The notes beneath the pieces were generated by a model that searched no databases, was not told the origin of the DNA, and saw nothing but the letters and a program-made list of their open reading frames with translations. Shown here piece by piece: positions 35,995 through 48,167 of a stretch of 64,000 bases of DNA. Source of the DNA: Daldinia sp. FL1419 (taxonomy: Eukaryota; Ascomycota; Sordariomycetes; Xylariales; Hypoxylaceae). How positions within the stretch are numbered: position 1 is the first letter of the stretch; each line of letters begins with the position of its first letter. Location of the stretch: positions 124,001-188,000 of the forward strand of contig MU623388.1 in the NCBI GenBank assembly GCA_025201765.1. The letters run 5' to 3'. The position numbers were made by a program, and so were the translations under genes.

Positions 35995-36411
35995 CGTCGG
36001 GCAGGCCTACATGACCAGGTGGGAAAAAGAAGCTTCGGTGTGCGAAAGTGGACGGTGGAGAGGTGGCGGGTGGAAGCAAATCGGACACGGAACCGCTGGC
36101 TGGCGGTGCTCTCGGAATGGGGCGCGATCGACGGAAAATGGGGGCCAAGCAAGCAACGTTAGCTACCGAATTATTAAGCGGTATGGAACTTGAGGGGAAT
36201 AAAGGAGTCGGAATAATGTTTTTTGGCTAAGCTCGCGGACCGTTCATAATTGAAAGCTTAAAAAAAGGTTGTGCCTGATTAACGGTAGCAATTTGCAAGT
36301 AGGTGCGGAACATTTGAGGTCTAAACAGAAATTACATACATACGTACCTACCTACCTACCTAATGTACATAGGTAGATAAGAGACAATAGCATTGGAACT
36401 GGTAACGTTTT

Positions 36412-36419
36412 TGACGTCA
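36412..36419. promoter_or_regulatory. CRE/ATF-type palindrome TGACGTCA
   Basis: A perfect 8-base palindrome that bZIP factors of the ATF/CREB type bind. It sits about 420 bases upstream of the acyltransferase ATG and 570 bases upstream of the Naa30 ATG. Function is inferred only from the motif. Confidence 0.35.
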
Positions 36420-36477
36420 GTTCATCGGATAGTGGGTCATTGTTACCATGTGCTACCTTCTTCCTTTAAAGCACCGA

Positions 36478-36484
36478 CCAATCA
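36478..36484 (+). promoter_or_regulatory. CCAATCA box
   Basis: A CCAAT box in the extended CCAATCA form, bound in fungi by the HAP/CBF complex. It lies in the divergent promoter, 60 bases from the TGACGTCA site. A short motif, so only a candidate. Confidence 0.3.
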
Positions 36485-36985
36485 GAAATCTGGAACGGAG
36501 TAAGAAGGTTCAGAACGTTTCAGACCGTTGACCAGTTAGCGCTTTCGGGGTTTGGGTCTTCTGGTACTACTCAGCCCGTTGTAACCCAGTGCCTGCCTAT
36601 GTACTTAAGAACATACCTATCCTTTTTTGTTTTTTTGTTTTTTTTTTGGCTTGCATGTGAAAGCGGGCCGTTTTTAGTCTTGTCATCCTTCGTCTCAATT
36701 TATTACTATAACGGACCATCTTCCCGTCTTAGTCAACTTCGTTGCTTTCTAGTGTATCGACTATCATAACGCCGCCCCCCTCCCCCCGGTTTCTCAACGG
36801 CGCGCCTTCTTTTTTTTAAAACTTATCTTTGACATTATCCCCCTTTCGATCGCATGCATACTAAGTTTTGCAAGTCTGACGGGACGAAAACCGATAGCGG
36901 CACTTGATTTCTTGGACCCTTTTAAATACCACCAGACTTCCATACATTAGGTACCTACTTAGACCTACGGAGAAAGAAATAAGCT

Positions 36986-37601
36986 ATGGAGACGGCTCGC
37001 GCAAAAGAGCTTCCAGGGGAGCTTTTATATATACAATATGAGCATGCCCTGGAAGAACAATATCTACCCGCTATCCGAGCCCTGATTTCTAAAGATCTGA
37101 GCGAGCCCTATAGTATATATGTCTACCGCTATTTCTTATACCAATGGGCTCACTTATGTTACATGGTGAGCCTCGCGCGCATACGATCTTACTACTATTG
37201 CGCGCCTTACTAATAACCTCATGTTCTCATTCTAGGCACTGAATCCCGTCGACAAATCTCTTATGGGCGTCATCATCTGCAAACTCGAACACCATGCCTC
37301 GCACTCGCCCCCAACCCATCGAGGATATATAGCTATGCTTGCTGTATCGTCTACCTTCAGAGGTCACGGGATAGCCACGGCGCTCGTAAGAATGGCAATC
37401 GACGCAATGGCTGAACGCCACGCCGACGAAGTCGTCTTGGAGACGGAAGAAACGAACATACCAGCCATGAGACTATACGAGCGGCTAGGGTTCTTACGGT
37501 CTAAGAAACTCCATCGATACTACCTAAACGGCAATAGCGCTTATAGGCTTGTATTACTCCTAAAGTCGGCCGACCCCGAAGCGGGCCAGCAACCCGACTA
37601 G
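36986..37601 (+). CDS. naa30: NatC catalytic subunit Naa30 (Mak3) N-acetyltransferase
   Basis: Acetylates the N-terminal Met of proteins starting Met-hydrophobic (ML, MI, MF, MW). Two exons, 36986-37165 and 37236-37601, joined in phase 0 over a 70-nt intron; 181 residues, typical for the subunit. The N-terminal part includes LSEPYSIYVYRYFL, the substrate-binding region typical of Naa30. The GNAT core has IAMLAVSSTFRGHGIATALV with the acetyl-CoA-binding RGHGIA (R102-A107), then VVLETEETNIPAMRLYERLGF. The auxiliary subunits Naa35 and Naa38 are not in this window. If the intron were retained, translation would stop shortly after it begins. Confidence 0.94.
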
Positions 37602-38075
37602 AAGCGGGCTGATCCGTACCAACGTGGGAACTGGACCTGGAAGTCGAAGTGTAGACTGCGATTGTAGTCTTGATGAAATTTTAAAGTCCCGTTGGCATTA
37701 TGGTAGGTCTCGAAGCATGATTTGAACGAGTTGAGGATGCGCGATAGGGCGTCACGAGACTAGGGCGTCACGAGGCCAGCTACGGGATTTGGATGATAAT
37801 AGCATGGAAGGTCGATGCATTGGTGGCGTTAAAATGGCAGCAAGTAAGCATTGAGATCCTATTTGGGTCGCTCAGATTAGTACCTGTACTCCTTGAAGTC
37901 TCTGATTCTGCATGAAGCAAGCTCCAGGTAGCAAAGGGTATCTCGACAAATTCAACTATTTTCCACGAGAGCTTTTTTCTCTCTCTATTTCCTTTCGCAC
38001 CTGGCTCTCGTCCCACTCTAAGCTTTCTTGAGCATAGACGCGCTGTCGTAAATAGAGGCCCTTATCTCCCAAGGA
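37602..38075. other. Convergent 3' region
   Basis: Short spacer between the 3' ends of the Naa30 gene (plus) and the DUF1917 gene (minus). It carries an 11-base direct repeat (AGGGCGTCACGAG) around 37745-37771 and no gene. Confidence 0.5.
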
Positions 38076-39112
38076 TTACCCCGTGCTATACCTAGGTAAG
38101 TGTATACATCTAATCCAGTAAGCGTTGTCCTCTATAAAAAAAATAAAATAAAATAAAGTTGAACTAGACGATATACTTACCAGGTTTGTAGTATATTGGC
38201 CGATCCCTAGCTCGTATTAGTCCGAGTTGCTTCAATTTCTCGGCGACCCTTTTAACGTCCTTAGTATCGGAGAAATCGGCGGTGTAGACACAGATGAGCC
38301 GGTCCGTCCTCTTATCAGTAGTTGATCGTGGCGCAACCTTGGCGCCAATCCCAAGCTCGTTGTTTGCCGTGGCTTTGGCGACAATTTCCCAAACCTCGTT
38401 GACTTGGGGGACGGAACAAAAGAGCATCCACTGAACATATATTAGGAATGAACATTCAAGTATGTATTCTTACGACTTGATTTACTGACCTTGCCGCATC
38501 TCACACGTAGAGCCCTTGCGAGGTTGAGAATATCTTTGGCCGCGTCCAAACCGGCTTTCCGACATTCCCGAGCAATCATACCCGGCTGATTCTCGGACCT
38601 CTTACACGCGTCAATGAATTCCGAGGCGAGATGTAATCTTGCCATCCCGCCCTCGACCACGCTGGGCAAGTCTGCGCCGATCTCCTCGGGGGCTTCATCT
38701 TCGCCGCCGGGAATCATTTGGTTACTTGCCTCGTGTTTATTTTTACGATTGATGTATGGATTACAGCACCAAATCCATGGATCCTCTGGGGTTTCATAAG
38801 TCGTCGCAGGTGGTACTCGTTGTACGAACTCTTCGATGGTTTCTGTTAGTTGCCAGGCGTTCGTTAATCTAGAGTACGGGTTGTGTAGATGAGAAGTATC
38901 AACGGGTTCCGCCTGTTTTTGCGCTTGCATCTTGAGCGGTGTATTAAGAGCTTGGTATTGTTCCCACCAAGCCTCAACGTCGAATGCCTTCACTTTGGCT
39001 TTGAGATCTGCCAAAACTTCGTCTTCGCCTAAGATGCAGAATTAGCCATCTAGAGCCAGTTATGAATGGACCGAATATATCCACCATAGAAATCTGAGTC
39101 CTCGGAACTCAT
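38076..39112 (-). CDS. DUF1917 (BLES03/UPF0696-like) protein
   Basis: Four exons on the minus strand: 39112-39085, 39028-38490, 38430-38181 and 38131-38076 (introns 56, 59 and 49 nt), 290 residues. Exon 1 codes only MSSEDSDFYG; it fits because the joined reading continues GEDEVLADLKAKVKAFDVEAWW without a stop. The conserved part runs from about residue 45 to the end: a segment with DPWIWCCNPY, the WMLFCSVPQVNEVWEIVA strand-helix unit, then RTDRLICVYTADFSDTKDVKRVA and GLIRARDRPIYYKP. This is the eIF4E-like fold family DUF1917. No biochemical function is established that I know of. The last exon (EDNAYWIRC...) is the least certain piece; the family usually ends near the corresponding YKPDxYTY segment. 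Confidence 0.82.
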
Positions 39113-39890
39113 AGTCGCAATTGGAAATAGGTGAGAAGTATGTACCCAAGTACGCCGAATATAGACAAACAGTAGTTCTCAAGATGTAGTTGAATAAAAT
39201 TTGAGAATAAATAAAAGAATTAACTAGAAGAGATATCGTATAGTCTTGAAAAATGAGAGGGGTTAAGCTTTTATTACCTCTTAATGTTGTAAGAAGTTAG
39301 TTGTTAAATAGCTAATACGAGTCAGACACGGAAATATTAGAAACCTAAGGTCAAGCAATTGAAGAGATCATTTGGAAGGTCCTTGCCCCGTGAAGGCCGG
39401 GGTTTGTTGAATGATTGACGTGCTCTTGCTAGTTTGAATGTCCGACTCCCCAGGTCCCTAGGTCCCCTCGTTATTGCCGCTTAATCGTTACCAAGGTATT
39501 TACATATGAGGAACATTGAAATGGCAGGAATGGCTGCAGGTCTGCAGGCCTTCAAGTTGCAGGAACCAGGTGCTCGGGCACTAATTCGACCGGGTCCAAT
39601 TATAAGGCTTCGCTCTAGGGTCTATACAGCGGGGATGATTCCGAGCCGCTCTTTAGAGACCCGGCACTGCAGTGACATGTTCTCCACTTTTAGTATAAAT
39701 CTCCACTACTTTCTCTAAAAAGTAACTTCGAAAAAAATTGATGGGGGGGGACCAATTTCTTGACATCTACGCGGGGTTTACTATACTTGCATCGCAGCAT
39801 GTTTTGTTGTCTCCACGACACTAATTGCTGACATATCCTCCGTTACCAAATATAAACATGGTATAAATGCCCGGTTGAAAGTGCAACGTC
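39113..39890. other. Divergent promoter between DUF1917 and Dph7 genes
   Basis: About 780 bases upstream of both genes, AT-rich near the minus-strand start. A 70-codon frame at 39506-39718 has no features and is not called. A G-run lies at 39744-39751. Confidence 0.5.
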
Positions 39891-41224
39891 ATGAATACGC
39901 ACGGACGCGGCATCACGCCGCTCAAATCATTAATCCTGGACCTCCCACCAAGCTGTATCGAGTTCTGCCCAGGCCATCCAGACTATTTTGTCGTTGGCAC
40001 ATATAACTTGCAGAAAGATGAAGAAACTGACCCAGAAGTTCATACTGGAGACGACGAAGAGCAAACGCAAGTAAAGAAGACCCAGACTCGCAATGGAAGT
40101 CTTGTTCTCTTTAGGCTATTGCAAACTGCAGATATGTAAGTTATCTTGTTTACCCACCTGCTATTCATTCAGTTTTAATATTCAATTTGCCACTGGATAG
40201 AAAACATGTACAAACTGTTCTCTACCCTTCTGCTATCCTTGATCTCCATTTTCACCCCAGTCGAGAAGGATCTACTGTGTTGGCTATTGTTTCTAGTACT
40301 GGGACCCTTTCATTCTTTAGGCTTTCTGCTTCAGAGGAATCTTCGGCTTCCTTAAATGAGATTGTTACTCATAGGCCACTTGGTGATGATGATGGAGTTT
40401 TAATCCTATCATGCTCGTGGCATCCGCATATTCCCGAACTTCTAGCGATTACAACATCCAACAACGAAGTCCATATCCTACGTGTCACCAATTCGTGGGA
40501 TGTCCTCAAGACGGGTGATGGACCTGTGATAACCCACACCCTCGAAGCTTGGACAGTGGCATTTTCGTCGTTGATACCAAGTCGACCTAGTTTGGATCCG
40601 GCAAGTTCTCCCGAGGAAAGCTCTAAACAGTTCGTGGTATTTTCAGGAGGTGACGACTCCAAACTCCTTGCCACGACTTGCACCTATTATCCAGCACGTA
40701 GTAGTGCTGAAGAGAGCTTAGTTGAGGCATCTTATCCATCAGTCACATTCAGGGGTCATGAAGCAGGCGTAACTGCTATACTCCCTCTTCAGCTGTCATC
40801 GCATGATTCTGTGGTTGTTACAGGAAGTTATGACGACCATATTAGAGTGTATGCGTTCGACGAGCAGCGAAAAGGGATGCCTTACTACAGGCCTGGACTT
40901 TTAGCAGAGGAGAACTTACAAGGGGGCGTATGGAGACTTAAGCTTATAAGACTGGAATGCCCCCTAGCAAATGCTGGGAGGAATAGCCAACAGTGGAGGG
41001 TTTCTATCCTTGCCTCATGTATGCATGCGGGATCTCGGGTAATTGAGATCTCGGGTGGTACAAAGACTGACATTTGTGAGATCAAAGTCCTCGGGAGGTT
41101 TGAAGAGCACAAAAGCATGAACTACGGGAGCGACTTTCAACCAGGTTCCCAAACGGAAGGCAAAAATCTCCGATGTGTATCAACCAGCTTTTATGATAAG
41201 CTATTATGTTTATGGGAATACTAA
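39891..41224 (+). CDS. dph7: Diphthine methyl ester esterase Dph7 (Rrt2), WD40 protein
   Basis: Removes the extra methyl ester from the diphthamide intermediate on elongation factor 2, allowing the final amidation. Two exons, 39891-40135 and 40201-41224 (65-nt intron), 422 residues, in the family range. It is built of WD40-like blades: CIEFCPGHPDYFVVGTY at the start, SAILDLHFHP, VFSGGDDSKLLATT, FRGHEAGVTAILPL, then VVTGSYDDHIRVYAFDE (about 287-303) and the family hallmark GGVWRLKLI (about 323-331). The end is TSFYDKLLCLWEY. An acidic, low-complexity loop (about 45-62) sits within the first blade. No other diphthamide gene is linked. Confidence 0.92.
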
Positions 41225-42480
41225 CATCCGTTTGCTGTCATACTAGAATCCTTTGTAATGTGGCCGGACATGTTTATACTGATAACTCTGAAATTGGTCT
41301 AAGCTACAAAACTGCTCGATATATTTGGCTAATATGAGGTTGGTGGTGTAATATCTGTAACATGTGAGTGTAATACAAATTATCTCAACATTACTTTGGA
41401 ATGTGACGAATGCGGCTTCGATTACTCTGAGTAACATGTGTCATAGAAAACATATATTATGCCTTTATTCCTACATACGGGTAGGCTATATTATATATAT
41501 ATATATATTTATATATTTTATCAATGTTAACTTGTCTCATCACAATTTGAAGGATACGCTTGGCGGAATAGACTGTGTTTGATGAACTGCGGTGTGGAGC
41601 ACAGCAGCGCCGTGGGGCGCCGTAGAGGCGAATTTGGAATTCTTCTAGTGCTTCCAGAACAGCGGCTTCCTTGTTGAACCAGATAGCTAATTGGCCATGC
41701 GGCTAAGTACATAATAGTACATAGCAACAAGCCTATGGAAGTGGGGTTACTGTACGGTACCAAGAGAGGTACTAGGTAGGCATGTAGGCAGCAACGGGTA
41801 AGACAGGTACTAACATACTGATAGGTATCTATCCCCGAGTAGATAATGTACCGGCCTAGGTACCTACATGTATACTAATATATTGGCTTGAATATCTTTC
41901 TAGGTATATTGTGCTAAGACTTTGGGGCTTAAAAACAGAATATAACTGAGGTAGATTAAGGCTAGTTTACCTATTACATACGCTCTGGGGTATGTATTAG
42001 TAGGATATATCTTATAGAGGTACTCGGGGCAGTCACCCAAGGTGGACCCACCAATCGTCGCGTGCAAAAGGCACGGTCTACTTGCTGCTAGAGCTGAAGC
42101 AACATTAATTATCACATTACCAATAAATTTACCTCCGTCAGAAACACGAACCTCAATCACGGTACCTTGATTAGCGCATAATTTCATAACTCATCGTTCC
42201 ACCTTCGACTTTTTGCCTTAAACAGGGACAAACCGACAATCCTATACTTCGTCATTCTGTCGACCTAAAACAAAAAATTAAAAAAAAAAAATTTAATACT
42301 CGGTGTTGAATCGCCATTTCTAATTTTAATATTACCCTCATCGCCTCATTTCTAACCTTGCCTTGCCTTGCCTTGTCTTGCCTGATGATTCACACCTGAA
42401 AGGCAAGGTTGACTGATAGCTCCCTCCCACCCCTCCAAGATCGTCGCCGACCGCGCATCTCCTAGTTCCCTTTCGACACG
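41225..42480. other. Spacer upstream of the exportin gene
   Basis: Dph7 3' UTR followed by AT-rich sequence with an (AT)n run at 41491-41519, several TACCTAGGTA-type motifs between 41765 and 41910, A-runs near 42270 and the CCTTG repeat at 42356-42383. No gene is seen; the longest frame (41900-42187) shows nothing. Confidence 0.5.
42356..42383 (+). repeat. (CCTTG)n tandem repeat in promoter
   Basis: About five pentanucleotide units with one variant (CTTGT), ending about 100 bases before the exportin ATG. CT-rich tracts near the start site are common in fungal promoters. Confidence 0.7.
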
Positions 42481-45400
42481 ATGGCTGCACATACTGCGAT
42501 CAACGGAAATATGGGATCAGGCGGCGTAGGTTTTGGCGCCGACAATATGGAGGTCCTACCGAAGATCCATAAGGCCTTAGAAGTCATCCATAATCCTCAT
42601 TCTCCTAACGACGCTCGTAAAGAAGCCCAGATGTTCCTCGAGGACGTGAAACATAACGGAAATGCCTCCTTTTACGGCTTCCACCTCTCCGTCGACAAGA
42701 CCCAATCACCCGTAGTGCGACATTACGCTTTATCGCTCCTCGAACACGTAATCAAGCACAGATGGGCTGATTATACCGAAGATCAGGCTACCGACCTGCG
42801 CAACGGCGTCCTGGAGCTCTCTCGAGGTATAACGAGAGAGGATCCCGCTTACCTGAGGAACAAGATTGCCCTCCTATGGGTCGAGGTCGCAAAAAGAACC
42901 TGGGCTGGAGAATGGATGGATATGGACACAATGCTTTGCCAGCTATGGTCGGGTCCTGCGGTACACAAGGAGCTTGTCTTATGCATCTTGGAGATGCTTT
43001 CGGATGATATTTTCGGTAGTGAGGATACTGTGGTAGCAGTTCGCGAGGGAATCCTAAGCAAGGCTTCCGTCGAGATCTTTACACCCGCCGCTGTCCTACT
43101 AGAGACATTCCCTAATCGGCAGGCAGGGCCGGATGTGAGATGTGGCGAGGAAGGCTGGCTTGCAAGAATCACGGATCTATTAAGTCGTTGTTTAACAGAA
43201 GATATTCAAAACGACTCTGAGGTGCGAAGCTGTGCGGTTCGTGCTCTTGGTGTACTCTATTCCCTACTGCCTTGGGTCATTCCTAACGCCGTTACCGCAA
43301 CCCAATGTGTACCGGTTATGTGTGAGGGACTTCGTGCAAACCACATCGAAGTCCAGAAGGTGAGCCGTCGCTCCGCTAATTATTATGTATCCCTAATTAA
43401 CGATTAAAGGCATCTTTGGAGGCACTGCATTCTCTCTACTCAAGAACAAACTTTATCGATCAAGAGTTTATAGACCTTGTCGTGCCCTTATATGGTAGCA
43501 AATATGTTGATCTATTTAGACAGCTCTTTCAGTGGTCGGTTGTTGACCCGGAGGATATCGACGATGATAAATACCAATTCTCCAAAAAATTGTCCGAGGC
43601 AAGTTTGGCCCTCGAGATCTATCTGCTACTTTTGCTAATAAGTCATTCAGGTGATCTCATTTCTAGGTACTTATATGGACCGGCGTTTTAACGTTCTGCC
43701 GAACGACCCAAACCGTATCGACTTCCAAGGCTTCTTGCAGCTCCTTCTCCTGGTCGCCCAGAGCCAAAGTCTGGTGGTGTCGATCCCTGTTATTGTAACG
43801 TGGACGCGGCTCCTGCATAACGATTCTCTCGGTCGAAACATCGCAAGCCTGCCCTCTCTTATCGGCCCGCTCCTAGAATGTTGTAGTTCGAGGCTTGTTC
43901 GCTACGAAAGCCTTCCTGAAGATACACAGGATCCTACGTTTCTATTCTTATTGGAAGATACTGACACGATTCCCGAACGCCATGCTTTCCTAGGCAACTA
44001 TCGACGCTACAGTTCAACGGTAATCGAGCTCATTGTCGAATTACAGACGACTGACGCAATGCAACACATCCTCGGTCAAACGGATAATATCTTGGAGCAT
44101 CTTTATGATGACGGTCCAGCCTTTAATAGTATGTTTCACTAGAGCTCTCGAAGCATCAATTCTAACTTCTGATAGTGGCAAATTATTCCAAAACATCCCC
44201 GCAGGTCCTTCGTGTTGACGCCCAAGCAACAGTAATTGAGGCAGCTTTAAAGGGGTACGGAAGGTGGCGAGACTTTGCAGGCTCAGAGGAGGTTAGTATG
44301 GGCATACGTGCGGCCTGTATTCGATAATGGTGTCTTTGCTGACATTTTGTAGCAGCAAAATGCGATAGAGGCAAGCCTTGAAGCTTGGTGTAATCGTCTT
44401 TTGGCGATGAATTTCGAGGTATGTTTGTAGCGACGCCCTATGGATGTTTACTTATCAACGTAGGATCCTCTCATCCGAAAACGAATCCTAGAGCTTCTCG
44501 TCGCTTTCTCCGTGAACGCACTCCATAGGAACGCAGGCTTCATGTTGAAAGTCCTAGAGCATATCCTTGTAACTTGGCCAGCCACGCATCCTGATTATCG
44601 GGTATACACAGATGCGATCAAGGAGTTGCAGACCGAGAGCATGGTCGAGCTACAGAGACTAGCAGCCAAGATGCCGAATCATTTATTGGTGAGAAATGCG
44701 AAACTGCTTCTTTGATGCATCTAGTTCTCGTTTGGGGTTATTGACAAGGCTCTTGCTAGGATGTTTATGACCAAATTGAAGCGAAGGTGAACGAGATGAT
44801 TGCTTCTGGAACGCTCGACGAGAAGCGCCAGATTACCTACCAGACTTTCCTATTTACTATCGTGTAAGCTTCTAATACTATGTCGTCTTGAAAACATACT
44901 AACGTGTAGCTCAGTCATCGCTCCACTAGACTCGATCAGACTACGAAAGCCCAGAAGTTGCGAGGATTCATTGATCCCGTAGTAGCTCAATGGCAAAACG
45001 ACAACCTTAAACAGGCTCTGTCATCATATGCAGGGTTTTGCGAGCTCATGGCTCTTGACAAGGCACAGAACTATCTCGCACGGATGCAGATGCAAAATAT
45101 CTCGGATTGGGGTTCAGTAGAACTAGACGCTGAGGGACGGGCTTTACAGGCCGAACTTGAAGAGCGACAAACTGTTAGGATATATCGCATCTCAAATTAG
45201 AGGTTGTTTGCTAACATAACCACGCAGGTTCTTCCATTGCGACCTACGAAGTCATTCCTGACTTGCTCTGCTGATAAGGTCGAAAAAGATAGTGACCCAT
45301 ACGAGGTTTCGTGTGCTTTGTGGCAAGACGGCTTCCCTATTATCCTCCCTCAACTGCTGAGTTTTTTGAAGTAAGAGTTCCGCTCCCCTTCTTCGTATGA

Positions 45401-46791
45401 TGATAGATGGTCTAATATTTGTATCTAGCCATGCGCATGCTTCGCACACCCCTGATAATTGGACCGGCTTACCACCCGAGATGAGATCGATCGTTGGTCG
45501 CGTCCTGACTGATAGATTTTGGCAAGCCGGCATATCAGAGGGTAGCAAAGATGAGTTCTACACTCGCGTGCTTGAGAAGAAGCTCACGCTAGAGGGTCTT
45601 GCCTCAACAATCCGTGGTTCCATACGTTTTGTGCGTGAATCATGCTATGCGATTATCTACTGCATGACACGGCTGGATGTGCACTTTTATGGTTTCAGCG
45701 AGCTTCCAGGACCCTTGGCCCACGCTCTCCTTGCCGATTCCTTTAGCCTTTCAGCTCACCAGTTAATCAATGTCCTTAACCTAGTTAGGTATCTTGTGGA
45801 TAACTGCCCCGTCCCTCTTCGGGAACACTTCCTCCCCCCAATTATAGCTGCATGTTGTCAGCAGATGGATGCAAGGATTAACTCTGAGTGGATGAAGCTT
45901 GAGCATCAGCAAGCGGTAAAGACGGGAGGAGATGCTCTGACGGAAGAAATGAAGGCGGAAAGCATTCTGAGACAACTAACTAACGCAGCTGTAATGATGA
46001 TTGCAGACTTTTTAGACCCGGCTCGAATTAGTAAGTATAGCCTTATTGGCGTCCTTATAATATATTTTGACATGTCAGATATTCTAACTCTACGTACAGA
46101 CGGCGATGGCACAGGAAATCATCTCACACTTCGGGAATTTTGCTTAGAGCATTCTTCCATTGTAGAGCCCCTTCTGATGTTTTGCACCCATGCGATACGG
46201 TGGCATGATTCTCGGTGCTGTGGTATCATGTTGAGGGTTTTCCGCTCTATCATTCCGGACTTCGTATCAGGACATCCACCGGCTGACACAGCTGCTGCTA
46301 TCCGCGAATACATATCATCGGACGTTGTGAAAGCATGCATTACATCTATTCACGAACCATATTTTGTCGATTTGCAGAAAGAGTTCGCCACTCTCATCGC
46401 TACGGTCCTAGTAACGTATAACGAATACACAAAGACAGCTAGAGAGGTGCTCGCCTCGCTTCCCAATGTGAAGCAAGCCGACGTCGACAACGGAGTAGAA
46501 TACATGTTGAGGAAGGAAACAAGCGCTCGAGGTCAACGAGCAGTTGTTCTTCAGCTCCTAGGCGATATAAAGGGGGTAAGCGTGTCAGAGATGGGCAAGC
46601 TGAACAAAAGCACCAGAATTCCTACCAAAAACCCTTCCGCAAAGAGGCCATCTCGCAGTCGAATGGCCCAGCAGTTTATGACTCCTCCGGTACCAGGTCA
46701 CGGTGGGTCTGGGCCGGGCGATACGAGCAACAGCAGAGAGAACGGGAATGGAGATAACTTAGATGGCCTAGCTAGCCTCTTCGATTCGTAG
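42481..46791 (+). CDS. msn5: Exportin-5/Msn5-type karyopherin
   Basis: Importin-beta family transport receptor. Msn5 exports phosphorylated proteins in yeast; exportin-5 exports structured RNAs in animals. My model has 11 exons: 42481-43359, 43410-43598, 43651-44128, 44176-44291, 44353-44418, 44464-44688, 44760-44863, 44915-45173, 45228-45370, 45429-46030 and 46100-46791. The sum is 3753 nt, 1250 residues, matching family length (about 1200-1225). The N-terminal importin-beta domain reads ALEVIHNPHSPNDARKEAQ, then SPVVRHYALSLLEHVIKHRW, the region most typical of the family. The rest is HEAT-like helices. Intron 2 has a GC donor (GCAAGT); intron 10 (46031-46099, 69 nt) keeps the frame if unspliced. 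The C-terminus is Gly/Asn/Ser-rich. The start is the ATG at 42481. Confidence 0.9.
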
Positions 46792-48167
46792 CGCGCATTG
46801 GGATCGTTAGTTTCGCGTTCGGAGACTTAGACATGGCCGACGTACTCCCCACGACTGATTTGGCTTGTGTTGTATATTGGGCATCCGTGCTCGTTCCCCG
46901 TACTGATACCAGAAAAGATAAACCTGTAAGAGGTGGAGGTGCAGTTAATGTCATTGGTCATCACAGGAGCTGGAACAGCACCGTTGATAAGGTCAGATAG
47001 TTGGACCAGTTCGCCGAAAAACCCAAATTTAGACCGTTGATGCTGACATGTCGTGGTAGGGTCATTTTCCCGGATACGGAAGCTTGTGACCTGAATGTGG
47101 ATATATTTTGATTCGTTACTTAACCCTCTGGCTGTATCTTAAGTACCTACCTAGGTAGCATTTGTAGGCGCCTAAATTCAACGATAGATACAAAAAGAAA
47201 AGAAAAGAAAAGAAAAAAAATATATAACTGCTAATGGGTCAGGGACATATGGTAATAGTTTTAGGTGCAGTATATTGGGATGATTGTTGATTATAATCGG
47301 TGATTACTATAACGTATAGTCTTGTAGTTGTTTGATATTAATGAGTATTCCCCCTAATTGACTTCATTCATTAAGACTCCCCAATGTGTAAAAAAAAAAA
47401 AACCAAAAAAAAAAAAACATGGTCATTCGTGTAGTAAGATTTGGTAGATTTAGGTAGTCAGCTGGTGGTAAGAAGATGATCCCTTACTCAGCTGGTGATG
47501 TTGGCCTAGAATTATTGTACATAACAGGTAAATAATAATTGATGCTGTTTGGTAAAGCGAAATCATTCAGGTTGAATTGTTCCAACTGGAAATGCCAAGT
47601 CTTGGCCCCGTAATTGATTGTGATACCCGTTAAATTACTGCAGTATCAACGCTACAGAGTACATGAAGCTTACATAGATAATAGAACATCCTTGACAATT
47701 ATGAGTTCGGAAAGCTAAAAATGGTCTGTGCCCGACGCGGGGAACTAGCAAACCCATGAAAATGGAAAATGGAAAATACCTTTTTTTTTCCCTTCTACAC
47801 TAGCCTGCCCATGTCCGCTAGCTTGGATTATTACCCTTGGATTATTACCCTTGGATTACCCTGGAATTACCCTGCCTCTTTTCTTATCCTTTTTCCTAAC
47901 GGCCAAAAAAATCCACCAACCCGCCAACCCATTTTATTGTTACAATCACGTCTGATCGGCGGCTCGACTTGTGTTCACCGTCTACTCTACATTTACGGGG
48001 GAACCCAGCCACAACGCGAACTCCTAGGTTCGGTTATGATTCCACATCGTAGACCCGTCGGCTATTTATCATTTGTCGTCTTACTCTATCAGCATTCATT
48101 GCGCTCGTAGATTCGTCCCGCTTCATGACGCGATGCCGGACATGTTGATGGGGTTCTGATCTTCAAA
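46792..48167. other. Spacer upstream of the Ldb17-like gene
   Basis: Exportin 3' UTR and a promoter. It has A-rich stretches (47193-47222 and 47390-47417), an AAAAG repeat at 47194-47216 and a GGATTA(C/T)TACCCTT tandem array at 47824-47874. No gene is seen. Confidence 0.5.
47824..47874 (+). repeat. Short tandem array of TTGGATTATTACCC-like units
   Basis: Three to four copies of a 14-15 base unit that shorten and diverge toward the 3' side. Unit length and decay suggest slippage; it lies about 290 bases before the Ldb17-like start. Confidence 0.65.

Larger units (their letters stand above)
35995..36985. other. Divergent promoter between acyltransferase and Naa30 genes
   Basis: About 1 kb shared upstream region. 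It contains a perfect TGACGTCA palindrome, a CCAATCA box, a (CTAC)n patch at 36343-36362, T-rich runs at 36623-36648 and a C-rich run near 36773. No coding frame is supported. Confidence 0.55.
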
